From: Paragordius varius
Taxonomy: Eukaryota > Nematomorpha
Length of the DNA stretch: 64,000 nt
Assembly (NCBI GenBank): GCA_964247055.1
Contig: OZ176052.1
Coordinates: 3,844,001-3,908,000 of the forward strand
Direction of reading: 5' to 3'
Positions 47,880 through 60,764 of this stretch are shown here, in pieces. The position numbers were made by a program, and so were the translations under genes. Numbering within the stretch: position 1 is the first letter of the stretch; each line of letters opens with the position of its first letter. The notes beneath the pieces were generated by a model that worked only from the letters and a program-made list of their open reading frames with translations, was not told the origin of the DNA and did not search any database.

Positions 47880-48600
47880 ATTCTTCCAATTTTTGATATG
47901 GAGCGCTTACAAAAGTGTAAATAACTTTTTTAAAGCACGCTTAAGGGCCAAAGGCAAAAGCATGATTAAAACATTTTCCTACCAGAAGATATATATTTTA
48001 TCAGGTATTTTGTGACCCTTGTAAAAAATGGCAAATTTTGTGCACATTGTGTATTTTTTTTGGTGAAAGCCAAATACTTCATTCCAAAAAATATTACTAT
48101 TTAACATAAACTACATATAAGCAAAACAGTATTAATTTTAGATAAGGGCTCCTAAAATACCAATTTTTTTGCCCATCTAAAATGTTTACTTATCAATCCA
48201 TGATATAGTTTTATATCACAGAGCTATTTTTGAAATTAGTCGAAAAAAGTATTTATGGTATAAAGCCGAATTTATAACCTTTGAGCTTTACGCATTATAG
48301 AATTTTAAAAAATATGAAAATTGTAAAAGAATATTCATTTTTTCACCGCCGTTTTATTTCAATTTTTTAAATGGCTAAAATAGACTAATAAATGTATATA
48401 ATGGTTAAAAAGTTTAAATAATAATTTAAAAAGCTTTCAGACTACAAGCAAAAACTTGATATGTTTTGATTTTTAAATCATCTATTTGTTTCAATCGTGT
48501 TTGGGATTGTCCCGATTTCAGGCTTTAAAAGTCACAAAACTGTAAAATATATAAGCTTTTTATCTAATACCTGAGAACATGTTAAAACTGAATTAACTTA
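47880..48600 (+). repeat. Dispersed repeat R2, longest copy
   Basis: Shares segments with 3636-4230 (partly inverted) and 28640-29260. No terminal repeats, target duplication or protein motif were identified. It lies just after the Helitron-like element, between the goliath-like gene and the RhoGEF. Confidence 0.5.
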
Positions 48601-49238
48601 AAACAGTAGTTTATTTAAGAAATTAAGCACTGGGAGACCCAATAGGTCATCTACGGCAAAAAAGTGAAAAGGTTTGAAGTGTTAAAAATTTAATTTCTAG
48701 CAAAATTTTGTGGAAGCGTGTTTCATACAGTTTTTAGGAATGATAAAAACAGTAAAAATGCTTTAAAAATTCGATGAGGATTATCATTTCTATCAGTTCA
48801 AAATTTGAAAATATTAGAAAATTTTTAGGCGATATAAATGCAGCATAATCGAATTTTACAGAAAAATGTTGTAAGCGTTGCCTTATGCCTCAAAATTTTG
48901 CTATAAATTAATTTTTTAAGCAAAATATCCATTTTTTCGGTGAGAACTTTTTCATGTCGCCAGTAAGCATATATCAAAAACTTTTATCGCTTTAAGCATA
49001 TTTGATTTTATCTTAAGAAAAGTCCATTAAAGAAGGGCGAAAAGGGCACACATCTAATGAAAAAATTTTATTTGTAGTTAATGATTATTTTAATATTTTT
49101 TAGAATGTTAAGCTTTCAAATTATTTAAAAAACGTGCGCAAATTTTATTTTCTGAATGGAGAACCAAAAAAATGTAAATATTTTTCCTATAGCACTTGTA
49201 AGGGAAAACCAAGCTCTCTGATACATTTATTTATCCCC

Positions 49239-49269
<31 letters not shown>

Positions 49270-49762
49270 CCTATTCCCCCGATTTACGCAGTGCAGCAAT
49301 GACCACAAAAGTTAAATTTTTCACACGATGGTGTTCTCATACGTTTTCGCATTAGGATAATATTTTAACCCACAATTTTGTTGTGTATAGAATTATAGTT
49401 AAAATTGGAAAATAATTTTAAATAGCGAGGTTCACTAAGCCAAAAAACCGAAGGGTTTGCTACTAGTCACTGCCTTAGAATAAATGTAACTATATAAAAT
49501 ACATATATTTTTATCAAAGACGATGTGCATAAAACTAATTTTTACATACATATAGCAAATTTTTAATATGATACTGTTAAACTAATTAAATACGCCCGTA
49601 AATAGTTTCGACTAAATATGCTGCTGCTAAAAAATATATAATGGATGAAGCTGGATCATTCATTGTAACATATGATTTTAAATATCCAGGGGAGTTTTTA
49701 CGTTGCGTCGGTTTTGTAGACATTAGCTTTGCGTATAATTAACTTTATTTATTTTTATCCAA
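48601..49762. other. Intergenic stretch upstream of the RhoGEF; no gene recognised
   Basis: AT-rich DNA with an AT microsatellite near 49240-49266. An open frame at 49134-49355 has random composition and spans the microsatellite. Probable 5' leader of the RhoGEF lies just before 49763, with a possible acceptor (GTTTTGTAG, about 49718). Confidence 0.5.
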
Positions 49763-52700
49763 ATGAATAAATCTTTATATAATAATTCGGAAAATCTCTC
49801 CATTTTTACTGATCAAATTAATTCAAAATTATATGAACTCGATTCCTCTCATATACAATCCAATGTGATTAATAATTTGGAAAAATATGAAATATTTTAC
49901 CATGCAATAGCAGACGAAGGCAATACTACCAACAGCAAAAGTATTATTTTAACTGTTTTTTCAAAATGTGTAATAGATTGCTTACAATACTTTGTTAGTT
50001 CTGTGCTTAGAAAATAGATTTTGTTAGCCACGACCTATTAATTTTCATAATCTAATTAATTTCCTTAATAAATTTTTAGTTAGCGGTCTAAATATATTAA
50101 ATTTTGATCTCATTTGTTAATATGCTACATCAGAGGTTCAGAGGCGTAGCTTGCATTTCTATCGCTCCCTCCATGCTACCCCTTGCATTTTAAAAATTAA
50201 TTTTCAAACCGTAGATATGACCACAACCACTCATAAATGAAGGATTTATTATGTATTATTTAATAACTTTTAAATACCTATTTTTTTGAATAGTCTAAAA
50301 AATTTGAAATCTGGCGCCCTTTCAACTATGGCGCCCGGTGTATCAGCCCCCCTTTCCGCTCCCACCAGCTACGCCTCTGCAAAGTTTTAACTCATTTATT
50401 TAATAGTCAAATAATTATATCAAATGGGACTTTTAACATGCTATATTTTTTCCCTTTTATGTAACTGAAAAAACAGAATTGAATTTTTTTGGAGACAAAC
50501 TCACAAAAGTTTCGTTAGTTCTTGATGAATTCGTGACCACAGAAAAGGCTTATTTGGATGACTTAACCATTATCCTGTCTGTAAGAATTTTTTTAGCCTT
50601 TGGCGTCATTATAAATATTGATTTTTATGTTTAACGGTAACACATAATATAAATAATTTATTATTATCCACCTAAATTTGAAAAACAATTTTTTTAAAAA
50701 AATTTTAATATATAATCTTTTTTTTTATTTTAATAAAATCCAATTTTTTATTTTATATGGATTCATTTTTACCTTTCATGATAAAAAAAAATGCCGTTGA
50801 TAGGCCATATCAATTTAGATTTTATTTCTTTATTTTTGTTGAATAAAGAACCTATTTACACCTCTAATTTAATGATTATTTTAATTAAATATCTTATTTT
50901 TTTAATGAATGAGAACATTGAACTTTCAGAGAATTCGGTCGAAACAAATGTAAAGGCCCTGAGTTTATTTTTTATAAATATACAAAAAACATTTGTTATT
51001 TATTTATACTAATTTACAGTTAAAAAAATTTAAATTTCCGAAAAAAAACAACATTATTATAAACATCACATCTTGTATCTTACTGTAGGAATATTTGATA
51101 CCACTCCAAAAATATTTGCATTGTTCTGGAACCGAGTCATTCCAAATCCAACATGTTGTAGAGGAAATATCAAATTTACGCAATCTAAGCCAGTAAAGTT
51201 CTCTTAAAATTATTGACAATAATTCTATTCTAAAATTATTGTTTTAAGATATAAACCTTAAATGTTTAACAATGTAGCCTAAATAATAATACATACTTCG
51301 CTAATTTTAGATAATAATTGATAATAATTATTATTTAACAATAAATGTATAACTTATTCCCATTCTCTATTGTCTGTATACGCATTATGTAAAAAATTAG
51401 AGTACAATATAGATATAAAGTTATATATAATATATATATATTAAATAAGAATATGCAAAAAAACAATTCACAATTAATTATATGTTGCTTAAAAAAAGGT
51501 AATATAGCGGGAAAACATAACAGGTTGTTGTCGAAAATTTCTGTTAACTGTGGTAAACAATTAGAACTGATAGATAAGCAAAGAAATATGAGAATATAAA
51601 AATATATAAATATGTTTAAAATGCTTTACTATCCTTCTCATAAGTGAATTTTTATGAATTTATTTAATTACATGTATTTCTTTTTGATTTTAATGAATTT
51701 AACACAAATAGTTTGTGTTTAATTGTGATGGACCAAAATTAGATAAAAAATTATGGATTTGAAAATTTTGTTTTAATCCTGCAGAAAGTTTTATAATCAA
51801 ACGATGGTCGATTCGCAAATAGCTGGCTTAACCCATCAAATTAATACAGTTTGTCAAGCTTTGATACAACTGGAAACCGAATATGAGACGGCGTACCGAA
51901 CCTATTGCAATAATTTTCAAACGTAAATTTATATTAGGATAATAATTCAGCTATAACTGAATAAATTTATTAAAGAGAATATTTTCGATTCCTACTTGTA
52001 ATTTTAGTCCAATAAAAATAAAATATAAATTAAAAAATATAAATATTTTTTTACATCGCAATGATTTAAACCACAACAGTACATTTATTAATATTCGTGG
52101 CTCTATTATGATTGATAATTTATTTACTTGATTCATATATTATCTGTTTTTAATGTATAACTTTATATTCCTTTTAAAATAATACAGAATAAATACCATG
52201 ATCTCAAACACTAATGGCCATCGCCAAAATAATATGAGCGAATTTTTGGCTCGAAGACAAAAAGATCTTGGACACAATTTACCATTCACTTCATTTTTGC
52301 TCAAACCCATTCAAAGGATATCCAAATATCCCCTATTACTAAATGTATGCATATTATATATTTTTATTTTTTTGATATCCCGGCGCTTCTTTATAAAACA
52401 ATGCTTTTAAACAACCAATAAACCTAATCAAAATTAAGAAATATCATTTTACATTTAAACATTTAAATGATTTATATTAAGGTTTGCATATTTATAAACA
52501 AAATACATTACGTCGAATATAGTAATTAGCGTTATCAATATTTAATAATAATTTCCATTTAAGTGTTTTGGCTTGAAAAATAGTTAAATACGGTGTCACC
52601 AAAAGTTAGATGTATTTAATTTAACATTCAGTCAAATGATAAATTTCCTTAAGTTGTGATGAAAAATTGTAATAAAAGTTGTATCCTCCATATTTTAGAA

Positions 52701-55700
52701 TTTAAAGAAGGCCGTAATGGAAATGGAAAATAACAATCTGATTGTGATTGAAAAGGCACATATGGGAATGACTAGAGTTGCCTATAATGTTAACACCTAC
52801 CTTAAAATCCAAGAAAACCAATCCCGATTACACACTATTCTTGCAAATGGTCTTTTTGTCAATTTTCCAGTAATAATTTTATCCATTTTATGATATACTT
52901 TGAATATATATATAAATTTTGACAGCAAAATTTCACAGTTGTTTTAAATCTAATATTTATTAATAACTTGCCAATATATATATCAAATCATTTAACAATA
53001 AAATGGGCAAGTTTAAATAGCTGCTAGATTGATTTAAATCTTAGAATATTACAGAATAGACACTTTATAAATTATTATTAACTTTGTGCTTAAAATCTTT
53101 ATGTTGTTAATGCGTATTAAACGACTGATTTTTAAGGTATACGGTGGAGAATAATGATTTGATATATAAGATTACGTTAGTCTTATAACATAGTATGGTC
53201 GTATCATTGCGTGTATTACTATATTTACTAATTTAGCTAAATACTGTCATATCATTATACAAGGAAATGAATAATATTTATTTTAGGTTCTAGGGTCCTA
53301 GGTGTAATTTACAAGTTTCTAGGAAATTAGATTTTTAAAATATTATTATGAGAGAGTTAAAGACACCTACTACTTGAGGCTCTATATTTCAAAAAATTAT
53401 TTCAAACCTTTAAACTGTTTGTGAAATACACTATGTTAAAAACATTGTTAGCTTTTTAGTAAATATCGCCAGGTATAATTAAGATAAATGCAAGCCAGAA
53501 AAAGCATATGCATACATTTATGCACAAATTTTCAATAATATATCTCTCTACTGTAATATGAAATACTGACAATTTTCGCTCGTACTCTAAAATTTTTTAG
53601 TTTTCTTTATTTACTACTAATTATTATTTACGGCGTTAGAAAACTTTATTAAACAACAACCAAGAAAACAATGTTATACAAACCGATGAACATATTCAAC
53701 ACAATTTTTATCGACTTTTTGGTCCTTTATTGTTGGAGAGCCCTATGTGCCTTCGAATCAAAACAAAACATCCCATTCGAATAGTGACAACAAAATCACC
53801 TGCGCACAATGTTGAAAATGGTAAAAATAAAAATTGGCAGTCAGAAGATCATCGGAACTACAGCTCTTCACAACCATGCCTAACTACGTTTTCTTCAAAA
53901 TCCGCCGTGACCCCTAATAAGGAATCGGGTTCCGGAAACGGTATTTTTTTATAAAATACTTTGAAATAATTAAACATTTTTTTACCATGTTTTATAATTA
54001 TTTTAAACGTTTCGTTCTAATTATGTATGAATATCATTACTTTTGTTCAAAGTTCATCGATTTAAAAAAATATTAGCATGTATCGAAAGTTTTGGAATGA
54101 ATTATACTAAATTTAAATTATTATTTTTACATAAACAATTCGTTCGCAATCAATTTATGAAATCCATATATTTAAAATTAATATTTTTTACTTAGATAAT
54201 ATCAATATGAATGGGTCAAATCGGTTTTATCGGAGTCAAAACCATCGTCACAGATTGGAATACAGAATGGAAATTAGTGATGTTAAGGATAGATATGGAT
54301 TTTTATTTCAAAATGCATTGCTTATCTGCAAGAAAAGAGTAAAACGGTTTACTGATAAACCCCTCCACATTTTCAGCAATAATAACTCTGTTACTAATGA
54401 GACAAATGTTATAAAGTTTGGACCACACGAGGATAATGGACAATGCTATAGCTTTAAGGAGTTGCTCAATGTAAGGATTTTTATATATTTTGATTACGCT
54501 ACCGTATTCAAAATTAAAACATTTTGTATTAACACATTAAGTGAACTTTACTGGATTAAAATTTAAAAGCGGTCTTTTTTGTCAAATTTTATAGAATTTA
54601 TAACTATATTTAACTAATAATAGGTTCGGCATATGAGATTAAAAGTTACACCGCCTACTCATTTAAAGAGAACCAATATAAAAACGCCAAATTCAAATAA
54701 TTCTTTAGCAAAGTATATTGTAAAAATACAATACATAAATTTTTTTCCACCTCCCATTAACAATGCTTCAAGATGTGAGAATATCTCTCTTTTCGGGAAT
54801 TCCATAATCAATAATATCAATCAGAAAGCAAACTTTAAATCATACCTCAACACCAATGTTATTACATCATTGACTACTAATGACTTAATTAATTCAAAAC
54901 CATATAGCAATCCAAATGGATTATCACAGTTTGGTTTTTTTCAAGGGTCCAATTTCGTTAATTCTCAACAAGACGTACCGCGTGAAAATAATACGTTGCA
55001 ATATGAAAAAAAGTTATACATTTTACAATTCCCTAACGTATCTATGCAAGAAACCTGGTATCAAACGTTGCATGATATAGTGAATAATCGTGGAAACTCT
55101 ACCAACATGTATAATGAAATGTATGAATGATATTTTATAATTAGATAAAATATATTTGAAATTCTTATATTTTAATTAACTATATATCTTATAGTCTAAC
55201 ACGACCATACCAAGCTTTAGAACCATCCTCTATTAAACCTAAAACTATCATTGCAGAAAATCGTGTAAAAGTATGTATATTTTTAGATAAATAAATTTTT
55301 TTAAACGAAATAATTTTATTGTTGTTTAATCATAATTTTAAATATTACTTAGCGTAAAAACTCGCTGAAGCCATTACGCAACCTGTTGCTACCCGAGAAT
55401 TTAAATGGTAAAAGTAAAAATGGTCAAGATATAGCTCAGCTTTCTTCCCACTTTTTTTGTGGGCTAAATATCGATGGCACACGAACATTTGAAAACTGTC
55501 AACAAACCGATAAAAATAATAAGAATCAATTAAAACTAAAACCTGATGATTTTTATCGATTACCCCTAATAGAGGTTCAAGACACAGAAAAACCCCTTGA
55601 ACCCAAACGCGATACAAATAAGTTAAAAAATAATGCATCAGAATATTTAGTTTCTTTATCATCGGCGGACATAATAAAAGACCTATCACAACTTAATTGG

Positions 55701-56084
55701 GAACAAAAAAGTTTTTTTCCCGCAACCGATCACCAACATAATTTAAATTGTTCCACGTCAACGAATCCATTCCGTTCCAACGTTACGCAAAATAATAATT
55801 TATTATGTAGTAATGATAATAAAAATTTACCACAAACTAAGACCCAGTTTTCACCTACAAAAAACTTAATAAACATTTCAACGGATCTTAAAATAAATTA
55901 TATTAAAACCTTAACACCTACACCTATGAAACATTTACATGTGTATAAAGATAATAATCAAATTGGATCTGGAGATGCTAGGTATGATGTCCTTCGATGG
56001 TCTCAACTCTCTAATCATTCTTCAGTAAGTAGCGGGTTTTTTTCGCTAAATTCTGCTGATATTTCAAACACATCAACCAATTAA
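49763..56084 (+). CDS. DH-PH Rho guanine-nucleotide exchange factor
   Basis: Would activate a Rho-family GTPase at membranes or the actin cytoskeleton. Exons: 49763-49940, 50495-50580, 51089-51192, 51785-51922, 52188-52344, 52699-52869, 53640-53940, 54196-54470, 54624-55120, about 55195-55270, 55353-56084, giving about 904 residues. The DH domain spans about 65-275: VLDEFVTTEKAYLDDL, EYLIPLQKYL, Y-x2-YC-x-N, and the CR3 motif LLKPIQRISKYPLLLN (206-221). The PH domain spans about 300-625: FGPLLLE, RYGFLFQNALLICKKR, LYILQFPNVSMQETWYQTL with the conserved helix Trp at 615; it is expanded by Asn/Ser-rich loops. A low-complexity C-terminal tail of about 240 residues follows. The closest broad relatives are PLEKHG/obscurin-type GEFs, but I cannot name the orthologue. 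The acceptor at 50495 (GGAG) was chosen by phase and is the least certain junction; another upstream exon is possible. Confidence 0.88.
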
Positions 56085-56807
56085 CTTTTGCAAACTAATA
56101 TTTTTTTGTTATAACTTCTTATAGATTAACGGTTTATATGAGAGAAAAAACTATTTTTTTACCAATGATTGCAATAGTTTAGAAAAATTTTTATGGATCA
56201 TTCCTTATTACACACTTGATTGCATTTATGTCATATAATTCTGACAAATATCATCTTTATTTATTATAAAAATGTTAAACTGGTGAATTTATACACATGC
56301 ATATTTAGTTTTATTCCAAAGACATGTTCAAAAATAAATATTTTTACACGTATGTATTATATTTGGTCAAAAATCATCGCTATAAATCGGACGGTAGTTT
56401 GTTTTTCGTAATAATTCCTGTTACAGTATTAATATATACATGCTAATTTTTAATTTATTGCCAGGAAATATTATTGGCTTAAACTTATTATCATTTCTTG
56501 ATACGCTTATAATACTCTAGGCTTGATTATTTGGCAATATTAGATGCAAATCTATTTATAGTTATTTATACTGTATTAACTTTACGATTTTTTTGGAGCT
56601 TAATCAAATAAAAGTGTTAATTGCAAAAATATCCCAAAGTGTCATTTAAATTGATATACTAATAGAATTATAACATGGTTCTTTTCAGGAACATAATCTT
56701 AAAAATATGTGATAAAACATTAGAGCTTATTAATGTAGACTATAAAACAAAAAATCAATAAACATTTAAGTTTATTCAATTATATTTCACGTAAAATACA
56801 CTCGTTT

Positions 56808-57336
56808 TCACTTCCTACGTTTAGTATATTTTCTTGCCGGGACTTGGCGCTGGTTTATGTTTTCCTTAATCGGTCTTCGAGCTGACTCTAGATCGGGATA
56901 TACTAATTTTTTATTTAAACGCTTAGTGGTAAGCGTTCTTTCATCCATTATACAAAACAAACAATCTCATAAAATTATATAAAATTTTATACCATTTATA
57001 TGATTTTTTGGAATTCTCCAAACCATCGGAATGGAAAAGGTAAAGCCATGAGTCCCATGTTTATTCCACTTACACAGTATAACATGGCATCCTGCGCAGA
57101 TATTTGGTGGGGCCCAGGTCTGTTTGTAATCAGCAAGTTTGTCCTTAAAATATGATTCGTACAAATGAATTATATTGGAAGTGATTGGACGTAAATTGCA
57201 TTTTTTGTGAATTTTACCACAGACATAGCAAAAAATTTCTCGTTTTAACTTGCAGTTTCTAGTTTTACCTAAAAATATTATAAATTATATTACTTTTGTT
57301 TTCTAATATATATAAAGGGATTTCATATATATCCAT
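56808..57336 (-). CDS. Small cysteine-pair (putative zinc-binding) protein of an uncharacterised invertebrate family
   Basis: Three exons in transcription order: 57336-57294, 57268-56993, 56965-56808, giving 158 residues. The introns are 25 and 27 nt (57269-57293 and 56966-56992), and without removing them the frame is lost. Cysteine pairs: C28-x2-C31 (FCYVCGK), C72-x2-C75 (WAPPNICAGC) and C108-x2-C111 (NDCLFC). Between them is FSIPMVWRIPKNH, and after them YPDLESARRPI. From memory this order (YVCG, WAPH..C..C, IPMVWREP.NH..DCYFC, YPNLPSALRP) recurs in uncharacterised, often multi-copy, proteins of arthropods and cnidarians; I know of no established function. Basic C-terminus (YTKRRK). It is convergent with the RhoGEF, about 720 bases away, and starts 66 bases from a MITE at 57402. 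Confidence 0.85.
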
Positions 57337-57401
57337 GTCGACTTCAGATGGGTTTAGCTAAGATCAGGGTCGATTTCCCGCTAAAATTCATATAATGTTT
57401 T

Positions 57402-57969
57402 GTAACACTTGGATACAACACATTCATTTTAGCCCTTCGATTCAAATTGGGGTAGTTAAATACCCCAGACCTGTTAAATTATTACTCTTTAAAAAACATG
57501 GAAGGAATCGAAACCATGACAAAATTTTGCACTTATATAACAATAATAAACCGAAATATGTAGAAAATTTTATTCAAAAATATATGATTTACGTATTTTA
57601 AGCTAAAACCGAAAGGTAAAAATTTGGTCAACGTGACATGTGTGCAATGGTAAAATTGAAAAATAATACAAAATAAACCGCTTTTCTATTTTATTAATGT
57701 TAGTTGTAATTTAAATAAAAAGTTAATTTTAATTTTATAAAGACGATATTTTGCAAAAAATTTGTAAAATAAAAATGGCGTCGAAGTAGTTATGGAACTT
57801 TTTTTGCAAAACAAAATATTATTTAGATAGTTTGGCATATTTATATACTTTTTATTAGGATAGAAGCATAAATTTGAATTGGGAACGTTTCATTCAGCAG
57901 TTTTCTAAAAATCCTAACTCAAATTTAGTTTGGGGTATTTACATACCCCAATTTGAACCGAAGTGTTAA
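57402..57969 (-). mobile_element. TTAA MITE, complete copy adjacent to a gene start
   Basis: It begins (G)TAACACTTGGATACAACAC and ends GAACCGAAGTGTTAA, with the family's inverted GATTCAAATTGGGGTAG and GGGGTATTTACATACCCC palindromes near the ends. Its left edge lies 66 bases from the start codon at 57336 on the minus strand, so it may supply promoter sequence. Confidence 0.8.
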
Positions 57970-59540
57970 TAATTATTTAAATTAGGGTATCTAGAGACCC
58001 CAGACATATTTAAGTTAATATTTTTACAAAACTACTGACTATATCCTAATAAAAATTGTATATATAAGCAAAATATCTAAACAAATTTAATTTGACACTC
58101 GGATACAGCTCATTGTTTTCAGTCCTTTGATTCGAATTGGGATAGTTAGATACTTCAGGCCTTAAAATTTAAATTTTTAAAAATTATGAAAGGAATCGAA
58201 GCCATGGTGCACTAATATTACATTAATCAACCTAAATATAAAAAAAACATTCGAAAATGCTTGATATTACTTATTTTAAGGTAAAACTTAAAGGTAAAAA
58301 TTCACGCAACATGAATGTGTGCAATGCTAAATATAATTACAAAAAAACATTTTGTGTATATCAATGTTATATAATTTTAATAAAAAAGAAAATTTTGGTA
58401 TCTAAATACCCCGGACTATATTTAAGTTGAAAATTTTAAAAACTACTTAAAGAAACGGGTTTAATTTAAATTTATGCTTCTACCCTAATAATAATTATAT
58501 AAATAAGCCGAATATCTAAATAAAATATGGTTTTATAAAAAATTTCTATATCAAACTACTTCGACGTCTTTTTTATTTTACAACATTTTTTGCAAAATAT
58601 CGTCTTCATTTAATTTTAAGGGTAAAATTAAAGCTAATTTTTATTTAAATTACATCTAACATTGATAGAAATAGAAAAAGCGGTTTTTGTATTGTTTTTT
58701 AATTTTACCATTTCAAACATGTCACGTTGATGAAATTTTTACCTTTCGATTTTAGCTTAAAATAAGTTATATCAAGTACTTTTGAATAAAATTTTTTATA
58801 TATGTCGGTATTAATGTTATATAATTGCAAATTTTTGCCATGGTTTCGATTCCTTTCATAATTTTTTTTAATTTTAAAGAGGCCTGGGTATCCAACTACC
58901 CCAATTTGAATCGAAGGACTGAAATGAATGTGTTGTATCCAAGTGTTAAATAAACATGATATTTTGCAAAAATTATGTAAAATAAAAGTGGCGTCCAAGT
59001 AGGTTTATATAAAACCTTTTTTCAAAACTAAATTTTATTTACATATTTCAGCTTATTTATATAATTTTCATTAGGATAGAAGCATAAATCTAAAATAAAA
59101 CCGTTTTGTTCAGTAATTTTTTTAAAATATCAAATTAAATATAATCTGGGGTATTTAGATACCCCAATTCGAATCTAAGTGTGTAAAAAAAGTTTCATAT
59201 CAAACTACTTTGACGCCATTCTAATTTTAAAACATTTTTTAAAATATCGTGATTATTTAATTTTTTAAAAAAGAGGTTTTAAATCCATCTAACATTGATA
59301 GAAACAGAAAAAGTGGTTTATTTTGCATTAATTTTAAATTTGATAAAGGCATACATGTCGTGACAAAATTTTTACCTTAATAAAGTAGTAAAAAGTATTT
59401 TTTAATGAATTTTTAGCAAACATTTGCCATGGTTTCAATTCCTTCGATATTTTCTGAGGTATTTAATTTTAAACACTGGGGTATCCAGCTGCCCCAATTC
59501 GAATCGAAGGACGGAAATGAATGTGTTGTATCCACGCTTC
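57970..59540. mobile_element. Cluster of truncated TTAA MITEs in both orientations
   Basis: Plus-oriented end fragment near 57970-58090; minus-oriented piece from about 58092 to 58390; nearly complete plus copy 58397-58949 ending GTTGTATCCAAGTGTTAA; minus piece to about 59184; plus piece 59185-59538. Shared markers are GGCGTC(G/C)AAGTAG, CATGTCACGTTGA, GCCATGGTTTCGATTCC and the terminal GGGGTA...TACCCC palindromes. Open frames inside are repeat-derived. Confidence 0.75.
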
Positions 59541-59821
59541 TGATATGTAAATTATAAATTATGTTTAATTATATTGCATCAAAATTTAACATTTATGGTG
59601 TAAATTAATAAAGTTTGTTATGCTTTAATACAACTGATAATATGAGACATACCGAACGTATTGCAATTATTTTCAAATGTAACATATTAAAAAATGTTTG
59701 GAAATAAAAAAGGATTTTAAAAAATGATGAGAAAAATTAGAGGCTTATATAGTTTACATGGATATAAATATAGCAATTCCGGTAATATTATTTTATGAAT
59801 TTATTATTCTGACGCCAAAAT

Positions 59822-60339
59822 TTAACACTTCGATACAAATTCGGGTATCTAAATACCATTGACAATAATTAAGCTGCTATTTTTAAAAACTACTTAGAAA
59901 CGATTCCAAATTAAATTTATCCATCCTAATAAATATTATAAAAATACACCAAATTATCTGAATAAAATTTAGTTTTAGACAGTTCCGTATCAAAGTACTG
60001 GACGGCATTTTTATTTTACAACATTTTAGCATATTGTGTTTATTTGATTCTAATTCTAAAAGTAAGTTTATTTCTTATTCCATTTAACATTTATATAGAC
60101 AGAGTGGTATATTTTGCAATATTTTTACATTTTTATTCATCCATGTCATCTTGGATAACTTTTTACCTTTGGGTTTTTTGAATGTATTTTTTTGGTTCAT
60201 TAATTTATTTAAGTGCGAATGCCATGGTTTTAATTTATTCCATATTTTTTAAATATTATATTTTAAACAAGCCTGGGGTATCTAACTACGCCAATTTGAA
60301 TCGAAGGACTGAAATGAATGCGTTGTATCCAAGTGTTAA
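59822..60339 (+). mobile_element. TTAA MITE, complete but diverged copy
   Basis: Starts TTAACACTTCGATACAAATTC and ends GCGTTGTATCCAAGTGTTAA, with TTAA at both ends. The interior follows the family order but is shorter and more diverged than the copy at 7471-8054, suggesting an older insertion. Confidence 0.75.
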
Positions 60340-60764
60340 GTTAGGCAATTGTTTTGAATAAACTAATAATTTATGGGTTGGTAATTCACTGGTTAAATCA
60401 TTAAATATTTTAGGCAGTTTAAGTGTTCTAAAATGATTGATTTAATAATTATTATATTACAATAGAGTTTTTATAAGTTATGATTGGCCTTATTTGTGCT
60501 TAGCTTTCAAAATCTTCATGTTTATATGTGTTAAACCACTGATTCATTTTAAATAATGTCAGAAAATTTTACCTAATGCGTTAATATTTACATCATTGAT
60601 CAATATTAAAATAATATTAACATTGTGTGCATTGTGTATCAACTTAGAATCTAAATTTATTGACCGCCATATATATATATATATATCACTGTGTACAAAA
60701 AAGGGTTAATTTTAAATTAAACTTATTGCGAGAAAATTAAAATTGTTAGATTTCATTAAAAAAT

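Noticed and set aside
57395-58998. Open frames with similar sequence on both strands
   Set aside because: They lie within copies of the TTAA MITE. The repeated protein-like similarity (for example [16 protein letters not shown]) comes from the MITE terminus, not from a gene.
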